Shown here: positions 34,624 to 45,567 of the stretch, piece by piece
Position numbering within the stretch: position 1 is the stretch's first letter
Layout: each line of letters begins with the position of its first letter
Notes under the pieces: model-generated
What the model saw: only the letters and a program-made list of their open reading frames with translations
What the model was told of the DNA's origin: nothing
Database searches by the model: none
NCBI GenBank assembly: GCA_001557505.1
Contig: LSAX01000001.1
Coordinates: 3,348,001-3,412,000 of the forward strand
Source: Reticulascus tulasneorum
Lineage: Eukaryota; Ascomycota; Sordariomycetes; Glomerellales; Reticulascaceae
Length of the DNA stretch: 64,000 bases
Direction of reading: 5' to 3'
Made by a program: the position numbers and the translations under genes

Positions 34624-35610
34624 ATGGGATCGGATACAAGGTCACAGGCTGCAAGTGCCGCATCGGACGATGAAGATGACTACATGAACATGTCGTTCGC
34701 CGAGGTCCCGCAAACCAAACCAGAGACCTCGCTCCAGCGACGGGAGCGCGAGAAACGCGAGGGGGCTATCCGTGGGATGGTCAAGTCCAAAGCCCAGCTC
34801 GCCGCGGAGGAAGCAGAGGCTCGCGAGAAAGCGCTGTCGAGGTCCCTACTCGAGGACGCGGCGGCCAAGAAGAGCAAGGGCTTTGCCATGATGGCGAAGA
34901 TGGGCTTCAAGGGCGGCGCGCTAGGCAGTAAGGAGAACACCGACGGCCGCACAGAGCCCATTCGAGTGGAAATCAAGGAGGACCGGGGCGGCATCGGACT
35001 GGACAGTGAGAAGAAGCGGAAGTTGCAGGAGGTTGTGGAGCAAGAGCTGAAGAAGCCGAAGCTAGATCCCTTGGAGTATCGGGACAGGATTAGGAAGGAG
35101 AGGGAGACTGAGAGGCTGGAGAAGCAGGTCTACGCTGCGCAACGACTCGCCGAGCAAATGGACGAGGAGAAAGCCACAGCCGTCACGCTGGAGAGAGCCT
35201 CCGAGACGGACAAGGGCAAGCCGCGAACGATTTCCTCGCGGCCGCTGAAGTCCATCAACGTGCTATGGAGGGGCCTGATCCGCCATCGCGAGGAGAAGGA
35301 GCGGGATCGGAGGATGAGACACGACCTGGAGCAGAGCCTGTCGCGGCTCCCGACCTACGAGGACGACCACGAAGACGAGGACGACCGCAAGGCTCTGGGC
35401 AAGAGCGCGACGGTGTTTGCGGTTGCGGAGGACTTGGACGAGGAGGACCCGGAGCTGGACGAGTTCGAGGACCTCGAGCCCGAAGAGAAGCTGCGCCGGC
35501 TGGTTGGGCACATGAGGACGGAGCATTACTACTGCTTTTGGTGTAAATTTACCTACCCGGATGATAACATGGAGGGCTGTCCGGGCTTGACGGAGGAGGA
35601 TCATGAGTGA
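34624..35610 (+). CDS. GPATCH11: G-patch domain protein with DUF4187 (GPATCH11 family)
   Basis: Intronless, 328 aa. G-patch proteins usually activate DEAH-box RNA helicases; GPATCH11 is nuclear and linked to splicing in animals, so an RNA role is inferred. Acidic N-terminus (SDDEDDYMNMSFAEV) leads to a Glu/Arg/Lys-rich helix. The G-patch is at about residues 82-125: SKGFAMMAKMGFKGGALGS then GGIGLDSEKKRKLQE. A charged coiled coil follows (YRDRIRKERETERLEKQ). The C-terminal DUF4187 motif is HYYCFWCKFTYPDDNMEGC followed by PGLTEEDHE; its cysteines could bind zinc. Both domains in this order define the family. It is convergent with the PPR gene (174 bp between stop codons). Confidence 0.93.
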   Translation: MGSDTRSQAASAASDDEDDYMNMSFAEVPQTKPETSLQRREREKREGAIRGMVKSKAQLAAEEAEAREKALSRSLLEDAAAKKSKGFAMMAKMGFKGGALGSKENTDGRTEPIRVEIKEDRGGIGLDSEKKRKLQEVVEQELKKPKLDPLEYRDRIRKERETERLEKQVYAAQRLAEQMDEEKATAVTLERASETDKGKPRTISSRPLKSINVLWRGLIRHREEKERDRRMRHDLEQSLSRLPTYEDDHEDEDDRKALGKSATVFAVAEDLDEEDPELDEFEDLEPEEKLRRLVGHMRTEHYYCFWCKFTYPDDNMEGCPGLTEEDHE

Positions 35611-35784
35611 TCGTGGGTCCTACTCGCAAGCACTCTAGTTTCGCAACCAATACACAAAGCACTACAATAAATGTACGGCACTATGACACGATTTGACAAC
35701 ATTGAATGCTGCCTTTGTTCTATTAAGTGTAGACGGTGTATTTATGTTGGAGAGTTATACAAATCGCTTCATGCCCCCCACCCA

Positions 35785-38364
35785 TCATACCGTCCTGTTT
35801 GTTACAATATCGTACACACCCATCTCCTCCGCAGCAGCTTTCAGTTGCCCGTCCGCTTCGGAGGCACTGAACGATGGGAGAAAGAACCGTTGCAAATACC
35901 CACATAGCTCCTCGCCACGCTGCTGGGGCGTCATCTCAGCCAACGTCACGAACGGCAGGCCAAGCTGTTCCTGCCGTGCTGCGATATGCTTATCCATCTG
36001 GCTCTTGGCTTGCATGAGCTTCCGCCTCATTTGGGGCGTATCCCAGGCCAGGTTCGTGGTTCCGAGCACCATTTCAAAGACCAGTGCTTCGGGCGGGATG
36101 AATTTAAATGTTTCCTTCAGGGCTATCACGGCGACGATGACGCCCCAGTTATCCTTTAGCCTGCGGAAGGTATGCAGTATTTTCCTGGCCAGCTGGAGAT
36201 CCATACCGTCCTTTTCAAAGACGGGTGAGTATCGGATGATCTCCGCGAAGAGGTGTCGGGTGAGCTCGGTCTCCCCATGGAGGTTATTCTCAGCGATGTT
36301 GTGAAGGCGGTTCGCACCGAGCATTTTCCACAGAGCCATGAACGTGTATGGATCTGGCTTAACATGGCGCTCATTCACAAGCGTGTTGTAGAGATCTCGT
36401 GCATTCTGGGCGCTGCCGGACTGAGAATGGGACTCTAGCAGTTGATTGAGCATGAACGCATCGGGGCTGATCTCAGACTCTCTGAATGCTTCCCACAACT
36501 CATCGATGCGCGGTTGTAGCCTTCGAACTCGGTAGTTCTCCGCAAGCAATGAGAATGTCTCTAGAGTAGCTCTCGGCATGGGTCCATTGTCTGGCGTAGT
36601 CCTGACTTCCACCAGCCGTACTGGCCCTTTCAGCCCTGCATATTGCTTTCGCGACTGAACAAATTCAAGCCGTGACTTTATCATGTCCCAGGCCACAGTA
36701 TCCGCCTTTTCTGCGTCTTGTGCACCGCCAGACCTTTGCCAGGCTCCAATAAGGCCATTGATTTGAATAGGAGATGCCTCAACACCCTTCGCACGCATGA
36801 ATTTGATGACGCTGTATGCTCCCTCAAGATCACCGGCCCCAATAAGTCTCTTGAGCCACTTGCCGAAAAAAAACTTGTTGGCAATTTGTGAGGGCAATCG
36901 TATCTTGCCTTTCAGATCGATGCCACCAGACGTCATCATATCCACAAATGCGTACAACGCGTGCTCTGTTTGGTTTGTCGTCAGGAAGTATGACACTACG
37001 TGGTCATAATCTTCCAGACCCATTGATTCGCCGAGGAGATCTCTCATGCGGCGGTAAGCCTCCCATGCTTTGATTTGTCCCTCCTCGGAACCCTTCTCTG
37101 CGCAGCTTCGGATATATGGCATGAGGATTCGTGGGTCAAGCTGGCGCTCCAGCAGCTTGCCGACTGCGCGTTCAGCTTGTGCAATGTCGCCAACTTGACA
37201 AAACATGCGTACACCCAGTTCCCAAAACTCCTTGAATGTGTCGGCGCCGCTTTCCCCGAGCGTGCTAATGCATCGTTTCCAGTTATCAATGGCCTTTGGC
37301 TCCCAACCATCGATGAACATTGCTTCCATGGTGAGCAATTGCTGCGTCGGGTTGAGGGCGACCTTGGCTTCGCTCATGTCTCGGGCGAGAAAAGAGATAT
37401 AGCTGAGCCTGTTCGGGTTGGGTGCTTCTTCTGTTGACAGAATCCGCCAAAGCAGATCCCAAACATCCAACGGTATGTGACTCCAACCCTTGGCCAAAGA
37501 CATTCTAGCCAGATTGTACGACTTCCAGACCGATGTCAGGGTTTTGGTTGTCAGATCCTCTTTCCTGCGGTGTTGCCGAGTGACTTGCTCCAGTAGGGTA
37601 TTGAGACGACTTATTCGTTTTCGTTGATTGAACGTCCACATGTCTTCGGGTATCTGGGGTATCGGCCGCTGCTTCTTAGACTTTGAAGCTGTTTGCTTCT
37701 CCAAAAGCTCTCCATCCCCCTTCACGAAGCTCTCGAGGTTGCCGAAATCATCCAGTTCCTGGCCCTCTGCTTCAAGCTGATTTTCTATCTTCTTGATGTA
37801 GGCGTCTAGCCTGTCGCTCATACCCTTGGTATTCTTTAGATCGCCCAAGTTTCCTTCCATATCTTTCACAAAATCGTCAATATTATCGACGCCCATCATA
37901 CCCAAGCCGCCTGTATCCTTTAGCTTCTGTAGAAGAAGTCTCATATCGGCGCCCACATCCATCTTAAACTGCTCTCCCAAATCACCGATATCGTTCATCG
38001 AGGCCTCGAACGCTTCGCCGTCGGCAAGTGGTTTGACTTTGCCGGAGGCATCCTGCTCGAAGAAGCGGAAGGTTGGCCCATTTTTCTCGCTCGTCAACTC
38101 CCGAAGAAGCGCAGCGGCAGCTCGATCTGCCTCCGCTTCATCTTTGACCGGCCGCGGGCCTAGCTTGCTAGGAGGAATTCGTGGAGAAGGTCGGGACGAG
38201 CCTCGGGTTTTGACATCGGGTCTGGCTCTGAGTCGAGTTGCGGCTTGCGAGCTATGGCGGACATTCCATGATTGCGGAGGGGCCTTCCCTAAAGTCAAGA
38301 GGCAGGATTGACATATGAAGGTCTTTCGACATGCTAGGTCCCGGAAGACAGCTCTGTGAGACAT
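35785..38364 (-). CDS. Mitochondrial pentatricopeptide-repeat (PPR) protein
   Basis: 859 aa, intronless. I chose ATG 38364 (MSHRAVFRDLACRKTFICQ), the first ATG of a frame that extends upstream without one; the start is Arg-rich and poor in acidic residues like a mitochondrial presequence. The remainder is alpha-helical with degenerate PPR-like units, for example DTFKEFWELGVRMFCQVGDI, GDLEGAYSVIKFMRAKGVEA, and DAFMLNQLLESHSQSGSAQN followed by ARDLYNTLVNERHVKPDPYT. Its size and layout resemble fungal organellar RNA factors such as N. crassa Cya-5 (COX1 expression) or Cia84 (complex I assembly), but I cannot choose between them. It lies head to head with RCL1. Confidence 0.88.
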   Translation of the reverse strand: MSHRAVFRDLACRKTFICQSCLLTLGKAPPQSWNVRHSSQAATRLRARPDVKTRGSSRPSPRIPPSKLGPRPVKDEAEADRAAAALLRELTSEKNGPTFRFFEQDASGKVKPLADGEAFEASMNDIGDLGEQFKMDVGADMRLLLQKLKDTGGLGMMGVDNIDDFVKDMEGNLGDLKNTKGMSDRLDAYIKKIENQLEAEGQELDDFGNLESFVKGDGELLEKQTASKSKKQRPIPQIPEDMWTFNQRKRISRLNTLLEQVTRQHRRKEDLTTKTLTSVWKSYNLARMSLAKGWSHIPLDVWDLLWRILSTEEAPNPNRLSYISFLARDMSEAKVALNPTQQLLTMEAMFIDGWEPKAIDNWKRCISTLGESGADTFKEFWELGVRMFCQVGDIAQAERAVGKLLERQLDPRILMPYIRSCAEKGSEEGQIKAWEAYRRMRDLLGESMGLEDYDHVVSYFLTTNQTEHALYAFVDMMTSGGIDLKGKIRLPSQIANKFFFGKWLKRLIGAGDLEGAYSVIKFMRAKGVEASPIQINGLIGAWQRSGGAQDAEKADTVAWDMIKSRLEFVQSRKQYAGLKGPVRLVEVRTTPDNGPMPRATLETFSLLAENYRVRRLQPRIDELWEAFRESEISPDAFMLNQLLESHSQSGSAQNARDLYNTLVNERHVKPDPYTFMALWKMLGANRLHNIAENNLHGETELTRHLFAEIIRYSPVFEKDGMDLQLARKILHTFRRLKDNWGVIVAVIALKETFKFIPPEALVFEMVLGTTNLAWDTPQMRRKLMQAKSQMDKHIAARQEQLGLPFVTLAEMTPQQRGEELCGYLQRFFLPSFSASEADGQLKAAAEEMGVYDIVTNRTV

Positions 38365-38639
38365 GAGGGTGATGTAGACTGTGTCTGCATCAGGATGTTG
38401 AGCATTTCCCTCTCTCACGCAGCAGTCTCGGAATCTCGAAGAACTTTTTAATGATTCCCCTAAGGCGCGACGCGGGAGACCAGGGTAGGCTTATCTTATC
38501 GGCGGCCGATCTCCACAAAAGCGACACCGACTGCCACCTTCAGCAGCGGACATGCATACAATTCGGCAGAAAAGATAATTTCTTCAAGACCACCCACTCC
38601 ACCCCCGATGAAAGAGACACAGAGCGCAGCAGAGTAAAG
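38365..38639. promoter_or_regulatory. Shared divergent promoter of the PPR gene and RCL1
   Basis: 275 bp between start codons. Both frames run open into it but neither has an ATG that is better placed. No clear TATA box. Confidence 0.5.
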
Positions 38640-39854
38640 ATGTCTTCGGCGCCAGAGTTCCTGCGATTTACAGGCCATAAATCCATCACTCAACGATTGA
38701 TTCTGGCGACGCTGACTGGACGCCCACTGCACATCTCCAAAATCAGAAGCTCATCGCCGACAAACCCAGGTCTTGCCCCGCATGAGATTTCGTTCCTACG
38801 TCTGCTGGAGGCCGTCACTAATGGCAGCTCCATGCAAATATCCTACACGGGTACAACCATCACATACCACCCGGGTTTGATCACTGGAACTATTGCGGGA
38901 TTTGGCGCATCTGAGGGCGACGTTATTGAGCATGTGCTCCCCGCGAACAACACGAGAGGTGTCACCTACTTCCTTCTTCCGATATGCCTTCTGGCACCAT
39001 TCTCCAAAGCGCATGTGAACATACGGTTTTCCGGGCCAGGGGTTATCACATCTGCGACCGAGACAGGCGACATATCAGTTGATAGTTTCCGTACTGCCAT
39101 CCTGCCCCTCTTCGGCCTGTTTGGGATTCCTCCTGCGCGGATTGAGCTGCGGGTTCTACAACGGTCCTGTGCGGGACGGGGAGGCCGTGGGGGAGGCGGG
39201 CTCGTGGAACTACGGTTCGCCAGCCAGGTTCGACTGCCAAAGACACTGCACTTGAACCGAAATTCTGGCAGGATAAAAAGAATACGAGGCGTCGCCTATT
39301 GCACTGGTGTCTCCGCATCCAATAACGGGAGAATGATACATTCTGCTAGGGAGGTGCTGAATGCGCTGGTATCGGACATACATATAGCTGCCCAGTACGA
39401 CCAAGCGCCACTCGTATCAATCGGCGACAAGTCGGAGGGCAAAAAGCGAACAGGAATTGGGTTCGGCCTCAGCTTGGTGGCGGAGTCAAGCTCCCTTGGA
39501 GTTCTCTACTCAGCAGATGTGGTAGCGCCGCCAGACGGTGGTGTCGTGCCAGAAGACATTGGCAAACGATGCGCGTATCAGCTGCTGGAGGCGATTTCAC
39601 AGGGTGGTTGTGTGAGTAGTATAGCTGCAAGCACGGTGTTGACTCTCATGGCAATGGGATCAGAAGATGTGGGCAGACTTCGGGTAGGGAGGGATGTCAT
39701 TGGAACGGAGGAGCTTGTAGGTTTAGCAAGGGATCTGCGAACATTCGGCGCAAGCAGCTGGGGATTACGAGATGTGGATGAAGATGATACCACGGACATA
39801 TTGGTCTCTGTCAAAGGCAGTGGTGTTGGCAACGTTGGCCGTAAGATGGGTTGA
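38640..39854 (+). CDS. RCL1: RNA 3'-terminal phosphate cyclase-like protein Rcl1
   Basis: Nucleolar U3 snoRNP/SSU processome factor for 18S rRNA processing with Bms1; despite its fold it lacks cyclase activity. 404 aa, intronless. The start is ATG 38640 (MSSAPEFLRFTGHKSITQRL); upstream in-frame codons have no ATG. Signatures: FTGHKSITQRLILATLTGRP (Rcl1/RtcA opening), SFLRLLEAVTNGS, GLITGTIAGFGASEGDVIEH, the long middle LPLFGLFGIPPARIELRVLQR, and GVAYCTGVSASNNGRMIHSA. The C-terminal IGKRCAYQLLEAISQGGCVS then LTLMAMGSEDVGRLRVG complete the family pattern. A Gly-rich loop (RGGRGGGG) is present near residue 180. Convergent with DSC4, with stop codons only 61 bp apart. Confidence 0.95.
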   Translation: MSSAPEFLRFTGHKSITQRLILATLTGRPLHISKIRSSSPTNPGLAPHEISFLRLLEAVTNGSSMQISYTGTTITYHPGLITGTIAGFGASEGDVIEHVLPANNTRGVTYFLLPICLLAPFSKAHVNIRFSGPGVITSATETGDISVDSFRTAILPLFGLFGIPPARIELRVLQRSCAGRGGRGGGGLVELRFASQVRLPKTLHLNRNSGRIKRIRGVAYCTGVSASNNGRMIHSAREVLNALVSDIHIAAQYDQAPLVSIGDKSEGKKRTGIGFGLSLVAESSSLGVLYSADVVAPPDGGVVPEDIGKRCAYQLLEAISQGGCVSSIAASTVLTLMAMGSEDVGRLRVGRDVIGTEELVGLARDLRTFGASSWGLRDVDEDDTTDILVSVKGSGVGNVGRKMG

Positions 39855-39915
39855 TATGATAAGCAGCACAACGCGGAATAGGAGCAGGATGAAGCTGGGC
39901 GTTTGCGCGGATGCA

Positions 39916-41007
39916 TTATCTCTGATTACGTTCTAACCTTCGCATCGTCCTAATCCGGGTCATCGTGACCGTATATCCCAAAGTCCGGAGGGAGTGCGCC
40001 GCTGTAGTCTCATAATCTGTTGTCGCGTTTCTGATCGTATTCAGAATGTGGAACTCGCCAAGGATTCCGTTGCCGGAGCTCAGAATATCAGACAAGTGCG
40101 TCCTGCTCGACGATGTGGCCGACGAGCTATGGCGGCGAGATCGCCGACCTTCTTGGACATCACTGGTCCGCCGGGTGTCGTCGGTGTTGAGCGGCTGCAT
40201 TTCCATATCGCCGTTCGCGTCTACGACCAGTCCCGGAGCATCCCGAAGAACTCCCCTCTCCTCTGCATCGTAATCCTGCGTCGACAAAGGCTCCGGCGTA
40301 TCCACGATCGGCCTCGAAGCACGCAACCGCGCGGGGCGAACAATCACCCGCAACTTCTCCCTCTCCGAGTGCATAGCCAACATGAGGCACTGTATTGCCA
40401 ATATTACCAAGTCCAAAGTAATGAGCGAGAACTTGGACGTTGGTGGCTTCTGCCCGATGAAGTCGACTATGATCCCGCCATGTAGATAGCCTCTATGTGA
40501 TTCTCCAGCGGTAGGGAGAGATGCGAAGGTATGCAGTAGCATACAGATGAGATTCGGTAGGAAGACCGAGACGACCTGTGATCTAACGGCTTCCATGGTC
40601 AGCGTGTAATTGTCGGGTTGCGGCGAAAGGTATATGTGATGTGGATAGGCGCGGATGGCCAAGCGGAAGATGGAGCATCTGTATCACTTGTTAGCAAAGC
40701 AAGTAGGGCAGAGCAACGCGAACCCAGGGCTACCATACTCCATATAGTACAGTACGCTCAACTGAGCGAAGACAAGGGTATCGAGGTTCTTCAACAGCTG
40801 GGTCATGAACTGTAGCTTCTTCGCGAAGCCCGGATTGACCTTCCGTGTCTTCCGCCGCCGCCGCGAAGTGTGGGACGACTGAGCAGCGACATCATCCTGC
40901 CGTGGTTGATCCTCCGATCGCGACGCAGTGCGACTGTTCTCGGGGTTGGCCTCGGTCGGGGAGGTGGATCGGCGCGCCAGGGAGATCGGCGTGGAATCAT
41001 TGTTCAT
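39916..41007 (-). CDS. DSC4: Dsc E3 ubiquitin ligase complex subunit 4-like (DUF1746) membrane protein
   Basis: The Golgi/endosomal Dsc ligase activates SREBP in fission yeast and Aspergillus; Dsc4 is a membrane subunit with the DUF1746 domain. Exons 41007-40739 and 40678-39916 (60-nt intron) give 343 aa. The DUF1746 opening is KKLQFMTQLLKNLDTLVFAQ then LSVLYYMECSIFRLAIRA, the last part restored by the splice. Hydrophobic segments lie at about 68-85, 122-140 (VVSVFLPNLICMLLHTF) and 165-185 (LITLDLVILAIQCLMLAM). The C-terminal half is polar and probably cytosolic, ending in a basic tail. Membership in DUF1746 is clear; membership in the Dsc complex is by family. The neighbouring NPL4 encodes a Cdc48 cofactor, a plausible partner pathway. 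Confidence 0.85.
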
Positions 41008-41888
41008 AGCTTGTTCGACTCATTGGTGTCGATTTGCACTTGTAGCCCGGGACCGAGCTATTCACATGTTCTGTTGCCCCGACAGCGATGTGCGATATGC
41101 AATATGCGATATGCCGAGCAAATGGAGTTGGAAGAGCGCAGGTTGTGATGTGGTGTGTGGCCAAATCATCCAGGGACCTTAAACCTAAGCTGTCAGAACA
41201 TCTCAACTACCTTAATTAGTGAGTGACGCAAGAGCTCTTATTAGTGGAAGTCGTGCACTACTTAATTCTGAGCAAGTACCACATAGAGCTCTGTGCCGCC
41301 GGATCGGGACAAAGATTGATACGAAGATGACCGTGGTGGGGGGCAGCCCGTCACTCTCCCGTGCATCCCGACCACAAGATACCCAACTATCCAGCATACC
41401 TTTGGCGCAATTGAATTACGGGCGATGTTCGTCAAGTCCAAAGCTCTGGAATTATCTCAGCAGATCTAGAAGTACTGAACGCAAGAGCTAAAAGGCATGT
41501 CAAACCTCAAGAGGCTGGAGCTCATCAAAACACAAAAGTAAATCATGAGCCTCGATCATGTAGCTTGTCTGCACTTGTACCTGATCATCCTTTGATATTT
41601 GTTGCAGCTAGTGCGCCTGCACATCTTCAGACTTCGAAAGGATACTAAAAGCATCTTTATTCACAGCGCAAATATCATTTGTCGATACCTGCCAAACCCG
41701 CATCTAAATGCAACGTCCAGCCCTAGCACGCCTGACACCTGACCGCAAAATCCTCAATGAATGGCGTGACGCATGTCATGCCCACCGCCCCCTTCCCAGT
41801 TCGTTATCTTTACCTTTCCCCCTGAGCCCCGGCTGCCAGATCCTCGAGTGCCTGCCAATGCCTCAGCCCTCCTCTCCAAGCTCGGAAT
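41008..41888. other. Intergenic, no supported gene
   Basis: 881 nt between the DSC4 start and the NPL4 stop. Contains a small imperfect tandem repeat of ATGCGAT/ATGCAAT units near 41091-41114. AT-rich stretch near 41600-41700. No gene seen. Confidence 0.55.
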
Positions 41889-44030
41889 TCACGACGGCGG
41901 CGGAGTGGGAAACGAGTGACGTTCGTTCAGCCTGAAGGCAGCAAATCGTTTAGCAAGGGGTTCATCCGACTCGCCGGAACGACGAGCGGTTTGGGAAGCG
42001 GCAGTGGCAGAGTTTGCACTTGGATCGCCCTCGGACTGCCGCAGACGCTTGGGGATTCGCTCACCAGTCGATTGTAGGATGGCCTGGAGGGTTTGCCATC
42101 CCTCAGTGGACCGTAGCTGGAAGGAGTCGGCCAGGTCGTGTTGCGTTGCGACTCTGCAGAGCAGCGATTCCTCGTCCTGCAATCGAGAGTTGAGTTAGAA
42201 AAATTCAAGAGACAAAAGCAGAACGTACCTTTGAGAGAATGCCCATTTGGTGGATGAAGCATAGTAGGTGAAAGTTGGACATCTCGAGACTGCCTTCGGC
42301 CGGCTTTTGACCCCGGGAGACTTTGAGGATTTTGGCTGCGGCAGAATGCTCTTGGCTCTCGCCCATGTATTCTCTGTTCTCGATGGGGAACCCGAGTTGT
42401 GTGAAGGTGGGCTTGGAAACATCGGGGAAGCCGTGGGTTAGGGTCACAAAAAGATACTCTACCGGAAACGCCGGCTTTGCATTCTCTTGAACATTCGCTC
42501 CATACTCGTTCTTCTTCCTGTAGAACACCTCAGGAATGTATCTCGTCCGGCTGGCTGAGCCATCATCTTCCTCTGCTTCACGAACCAGCATTGTGCCAGG
42601 ATCTGCGGATGGTTCAATAATATCAGACCGCACCATCTCGACCGCCTCGTTGGACATCTGGTAAGCGGAGACGGCGATCTCTCCCGATTCGTTACCAGTG
42701 ATTATGCACGTCACGAAGTCGGAGCCGAACTTGCCCGTATCGCTCCATTTTGTGGGTTTAGGATGTTGGGCCTGTAGACGCGCGGAGAAGCATATCTCTT
42801 GAGAGGAGACGAAGTAAGAGTCAGCATGTCGCTTGCACACCACTGATCCATCGCCTTCCCCCGAATCTAGAAGATCTGTCCAGATCACGCCAACCTGTTG
42901 AAGGCCGCAGAGCTTTGCTACATTGTCAACCTCCTTCTGGTTTTCCCAAGGGTTCAACGATATGCCGTCGATTTCGTCGATTTGGGGTGGCTCATAAATG
43001 GCTTCGACAACCGCCTTGATGCCGAGCGGAACCACGTCATACTCCACGTATCGCCCGTATAGATAGCCTAGTCGCTGACCGCCCCCCTTTCGCCACGCGT
43101 CGATGAATGTATCGATGATCGCCGGGGACGAGAACTCGACATGGTCTACTGTTCGAAAAGACTGGGGTTGCAGCGTAATGGCGCCAGGTTGGCATTTGCT
43201 GCAGATACCTTCAGGCCACTGGGGGTGACCTGACGGACATTCTCGTCGGACTCTAAAATATGGCTCCACTAGAGGTGGGATAAAGGAGCTTCCCAGTTCA
43301 GGTTTGTTCGTCGCTGAGTTGATCTTCCGAAGGTAGGAGTGGAATGACAGGTATTTAATCTTCTTCTCGGCGAGGTAGGTTGCGTTGAAGGGATCTAGGG
43401 GCATGCAAAAGTCACACATGCCCTTCTCGCCATGTCTGCACATCTTCGCATCTCGTCCTCGCGGGATTTTGCCATCCTGCTTGTCCAGCCGGTCGTCTAG
43501 GGCCGACTGCTTCACAGACTCCCACGGGTTCTTGATCCGTTCTGTCGGCGAGGTGACGGGTGCGGTCTGGACAGGGAAGTCTTCGGTCGGCAGAATAGGC
43601 TTACCGTTGAGCCGGTTGGCCGTGGAAAGAGGATGGGGTTTCGGTTCGGCACCATTCGCAGCACCGTTGGCGAGATCATCCCGCTTTTGGTAGTTTATGA
43701 AGATGAGATCACCGTGTCTAGCAACTGTTAGAGGACGGTGCCACGAGCGAAAAGGTCAGCAAGATGACTGACTTTAGGCCTATTTGGCCAACCTTGAACG
43801 AAGCTATATCAGCTATACGTTTGGCATCCCCGCCACTTGGTGCATTCGACAAGGTAATCGTAGCTGGATCAACGGTCTTGGGAAGGGTCGGGAGCAGCTA
43901 TGGAAGTTAGACAACTACGAACCCAAGAATCAGTAGGGGTATATACCTGGCGGCCCAGTTCTCCGAATGTGGCATCCTTGTCGATAGTTAGACGGGCCAT
44001 GCCATCCGGCCCTCGGAGTCGCAGAAGCAT
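41889..44030 (-). CDS. NPL4: Nuclear protein localization protein 4 (Cdc48 cofactor Npl4)
   Basis: With Ufd1, recruits ubiquitylated substrates to Cdc48/p97 for ER-associated and nuclear degradation. Exons 44030-43947, 43897-43773, 43717-42229 and 42176-41889 give 661 aa. Residues 1-80 form a UBX-like domain starting [10 protein letters not shown]; intron 2 (43718-43772, GTCAGT donor, CTAG acceptor just beyond a CTAAC branch site) restores [19 protein letters not shown]. The Npl4 zinc-finger region has [12 protein letters not shown] (about 163) and [16 protein letters not shown] (about 229). The MPN-like domain starts at [19 protein letters not shown] with [12 protein letters not shown]. The C-terminal exon gives [18 protein letters not shown]. 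The animal-type NZF finger is absent, as usual in fungi. It is divergent from SEC66. Confidence 0.96.
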
Positions 44031-44740
44031 CTTGACGTTCTTGACGGGACTGCTAATGTTTTGTGGGAGAGAAACGGGTTCAGGTTGAGCAAATGGTGAG
44101 TGGAGAGGGGTGTGACTTTCGGACGGGACGTGTCATGTCATGTGAAGGTTGAAGAGCTGGTGGCGGAAGGAAGCCGGTAGAAGAGAAGGTGTTCACAGTG
44201 ACGGTAGGTAGGCTAGGCAAAGTAAGGTAGCTTACATTGGAGCTTCCGATGTCGAAGGCGATGGTCACTCGCTTCACTTGGCCACACTGTACAAATATAG
44301 CGCCCAGCGAAGGCCCCGGCCAGGCACGTTCAAGCAGCGTCATCAGTGGGTGCGTGGGTGGTGTGCGGTGTGTGCCTTAATATGGGGCCGGCAGAACCCC
44401 GGAGGATCTTTTCCGCTATTCTTTCGGGGGTCCTGTGGAGGGGCATCTTCCAGGGGGCTTGTGGACCTTGATTAGTGAGAACAGCTGCTGTGGCTTGAAA
44501 GGGGCTGTCCGGCAGTCAGGGCACGACGAACACAGTGACCGGGCTTGTGCCGCTGCTCCAGCCACACCCAGAAAAGGCCACTGGAGGGTTTGGAGCCAGT
44601 AAAAAAAGTTCAATGCGACAAGACAAAGCTGTCATCTTCTTCGGGGTGTGTGCGCATTTAACAAGCGACTTTCTGACCGTCGAAACGTGTTATACTTGCA
44701 TTTTCTCCCACGCTCATTAAAAGCTCTCAATACCGCAAAC
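44031..44740. promoter_or_regulatory. Divergent intergenic region of NPL4 and SEC66
   Basis: 710 nt between two diverging start codons. No clear TATA box on either side. The last 100 nt before SEC66 are AT-rich (CATTAAAAGCTC near 44714). Confidence 0.45.
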
Positions 44741-45567
44741 ATGTTCAACATAGACTGGAAGAGCCTTGTGGTGCCTTTCGCATATGTCCTCGTCCTCGGC
44801 GGCTCATTCTGGACTTTCTCAACAATATACAGACAACGGAAAGCTTGTATGTGCACTCCCCCTGGGCCATTTGGCTTGGGATCCCCTCCCCAGTTCGTGA
44901 CGAAGGTGTGCTGACTTGCCGACCGTTCAATAGCCCAGAGTGCAAACCTTGCTCCGTGGTTCGGACCGCACTTGCAACGAAATGTCTACCTGTCTCTGCT
45001 TCACCTGGACTCCGGAGAGGGCCAAGAGAAGCCCTCAAAGGTCCCCGATAGCGTCATCCGCGCCGCGCTTCTCCGACGTGCAGTTGAGGACATCCACCGC
45101 CTGATCCAGATTCGAACAGCCAAGCAGGCTTGCAGCTCTCTCTTGCAGAAGGGAAGTGTTGGGGACGACCTGTGGCAGCGATTCCAGCGCGCCGAAAAGG
45201 AGATGGAGGACGAGCTACGAGATGTTGTCATGGAGGTTTGTCTCGCTCATCCCTTTAGGCCCGGCCCCTTACTGACCTTTGTCGCTCGCAGGCCAACGCC
45301 CTTGCTCCGAACTGGGGCCAGTCCATCTTCCAATCCGCAAACGAGATAGCAGCAAACGGTGTTCTTCGTACCCGGCTCGATGAAGTCCAAGCCCAATCAC
45401 TAGCGGAGAAGGAGTGGTGGGAGAAGCGTCGCACAACCATCCAGACGGACTTCATGAAGGAGCTGGATGAGTCGGAGAAGAGCTCCACCAACCCACCCAG
45501 CGTCGATGGCGACACCGTCCTGGTGGACGCGGGCACCTCTTCCAAGAAGAAGAAGGGCAAGAAATGA
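44741..45567 (+). CDS. SEC66: ER translocation complex subunit Sec66 (Sec71)
   Basis: Part of the Sec62/Sec63 complex for post-translational protein import into the ER. Exons 44741-44846, 44934-45235 and 45292-45567 give 227 aa. A single N-terminal transmembrane anchor lies at about residues 9-29 (LVVPFAYVLVLGGSFWTF). The splice after KA yields ANLAPWFGPHLQRNVYLSLL, the conserved Sec66 block. RAALLRRAVEDIHRLIQIR and KQACSSLLQKGSVGDDLWQR are next, then ALAPNWGQSIFQSANEI in exon 3. The C-terminus is Lys-rich (KKKKGKK). Introns are 87 and 56 nt. Convergent with the small unknown gene downstream. Confidence 0.94.
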
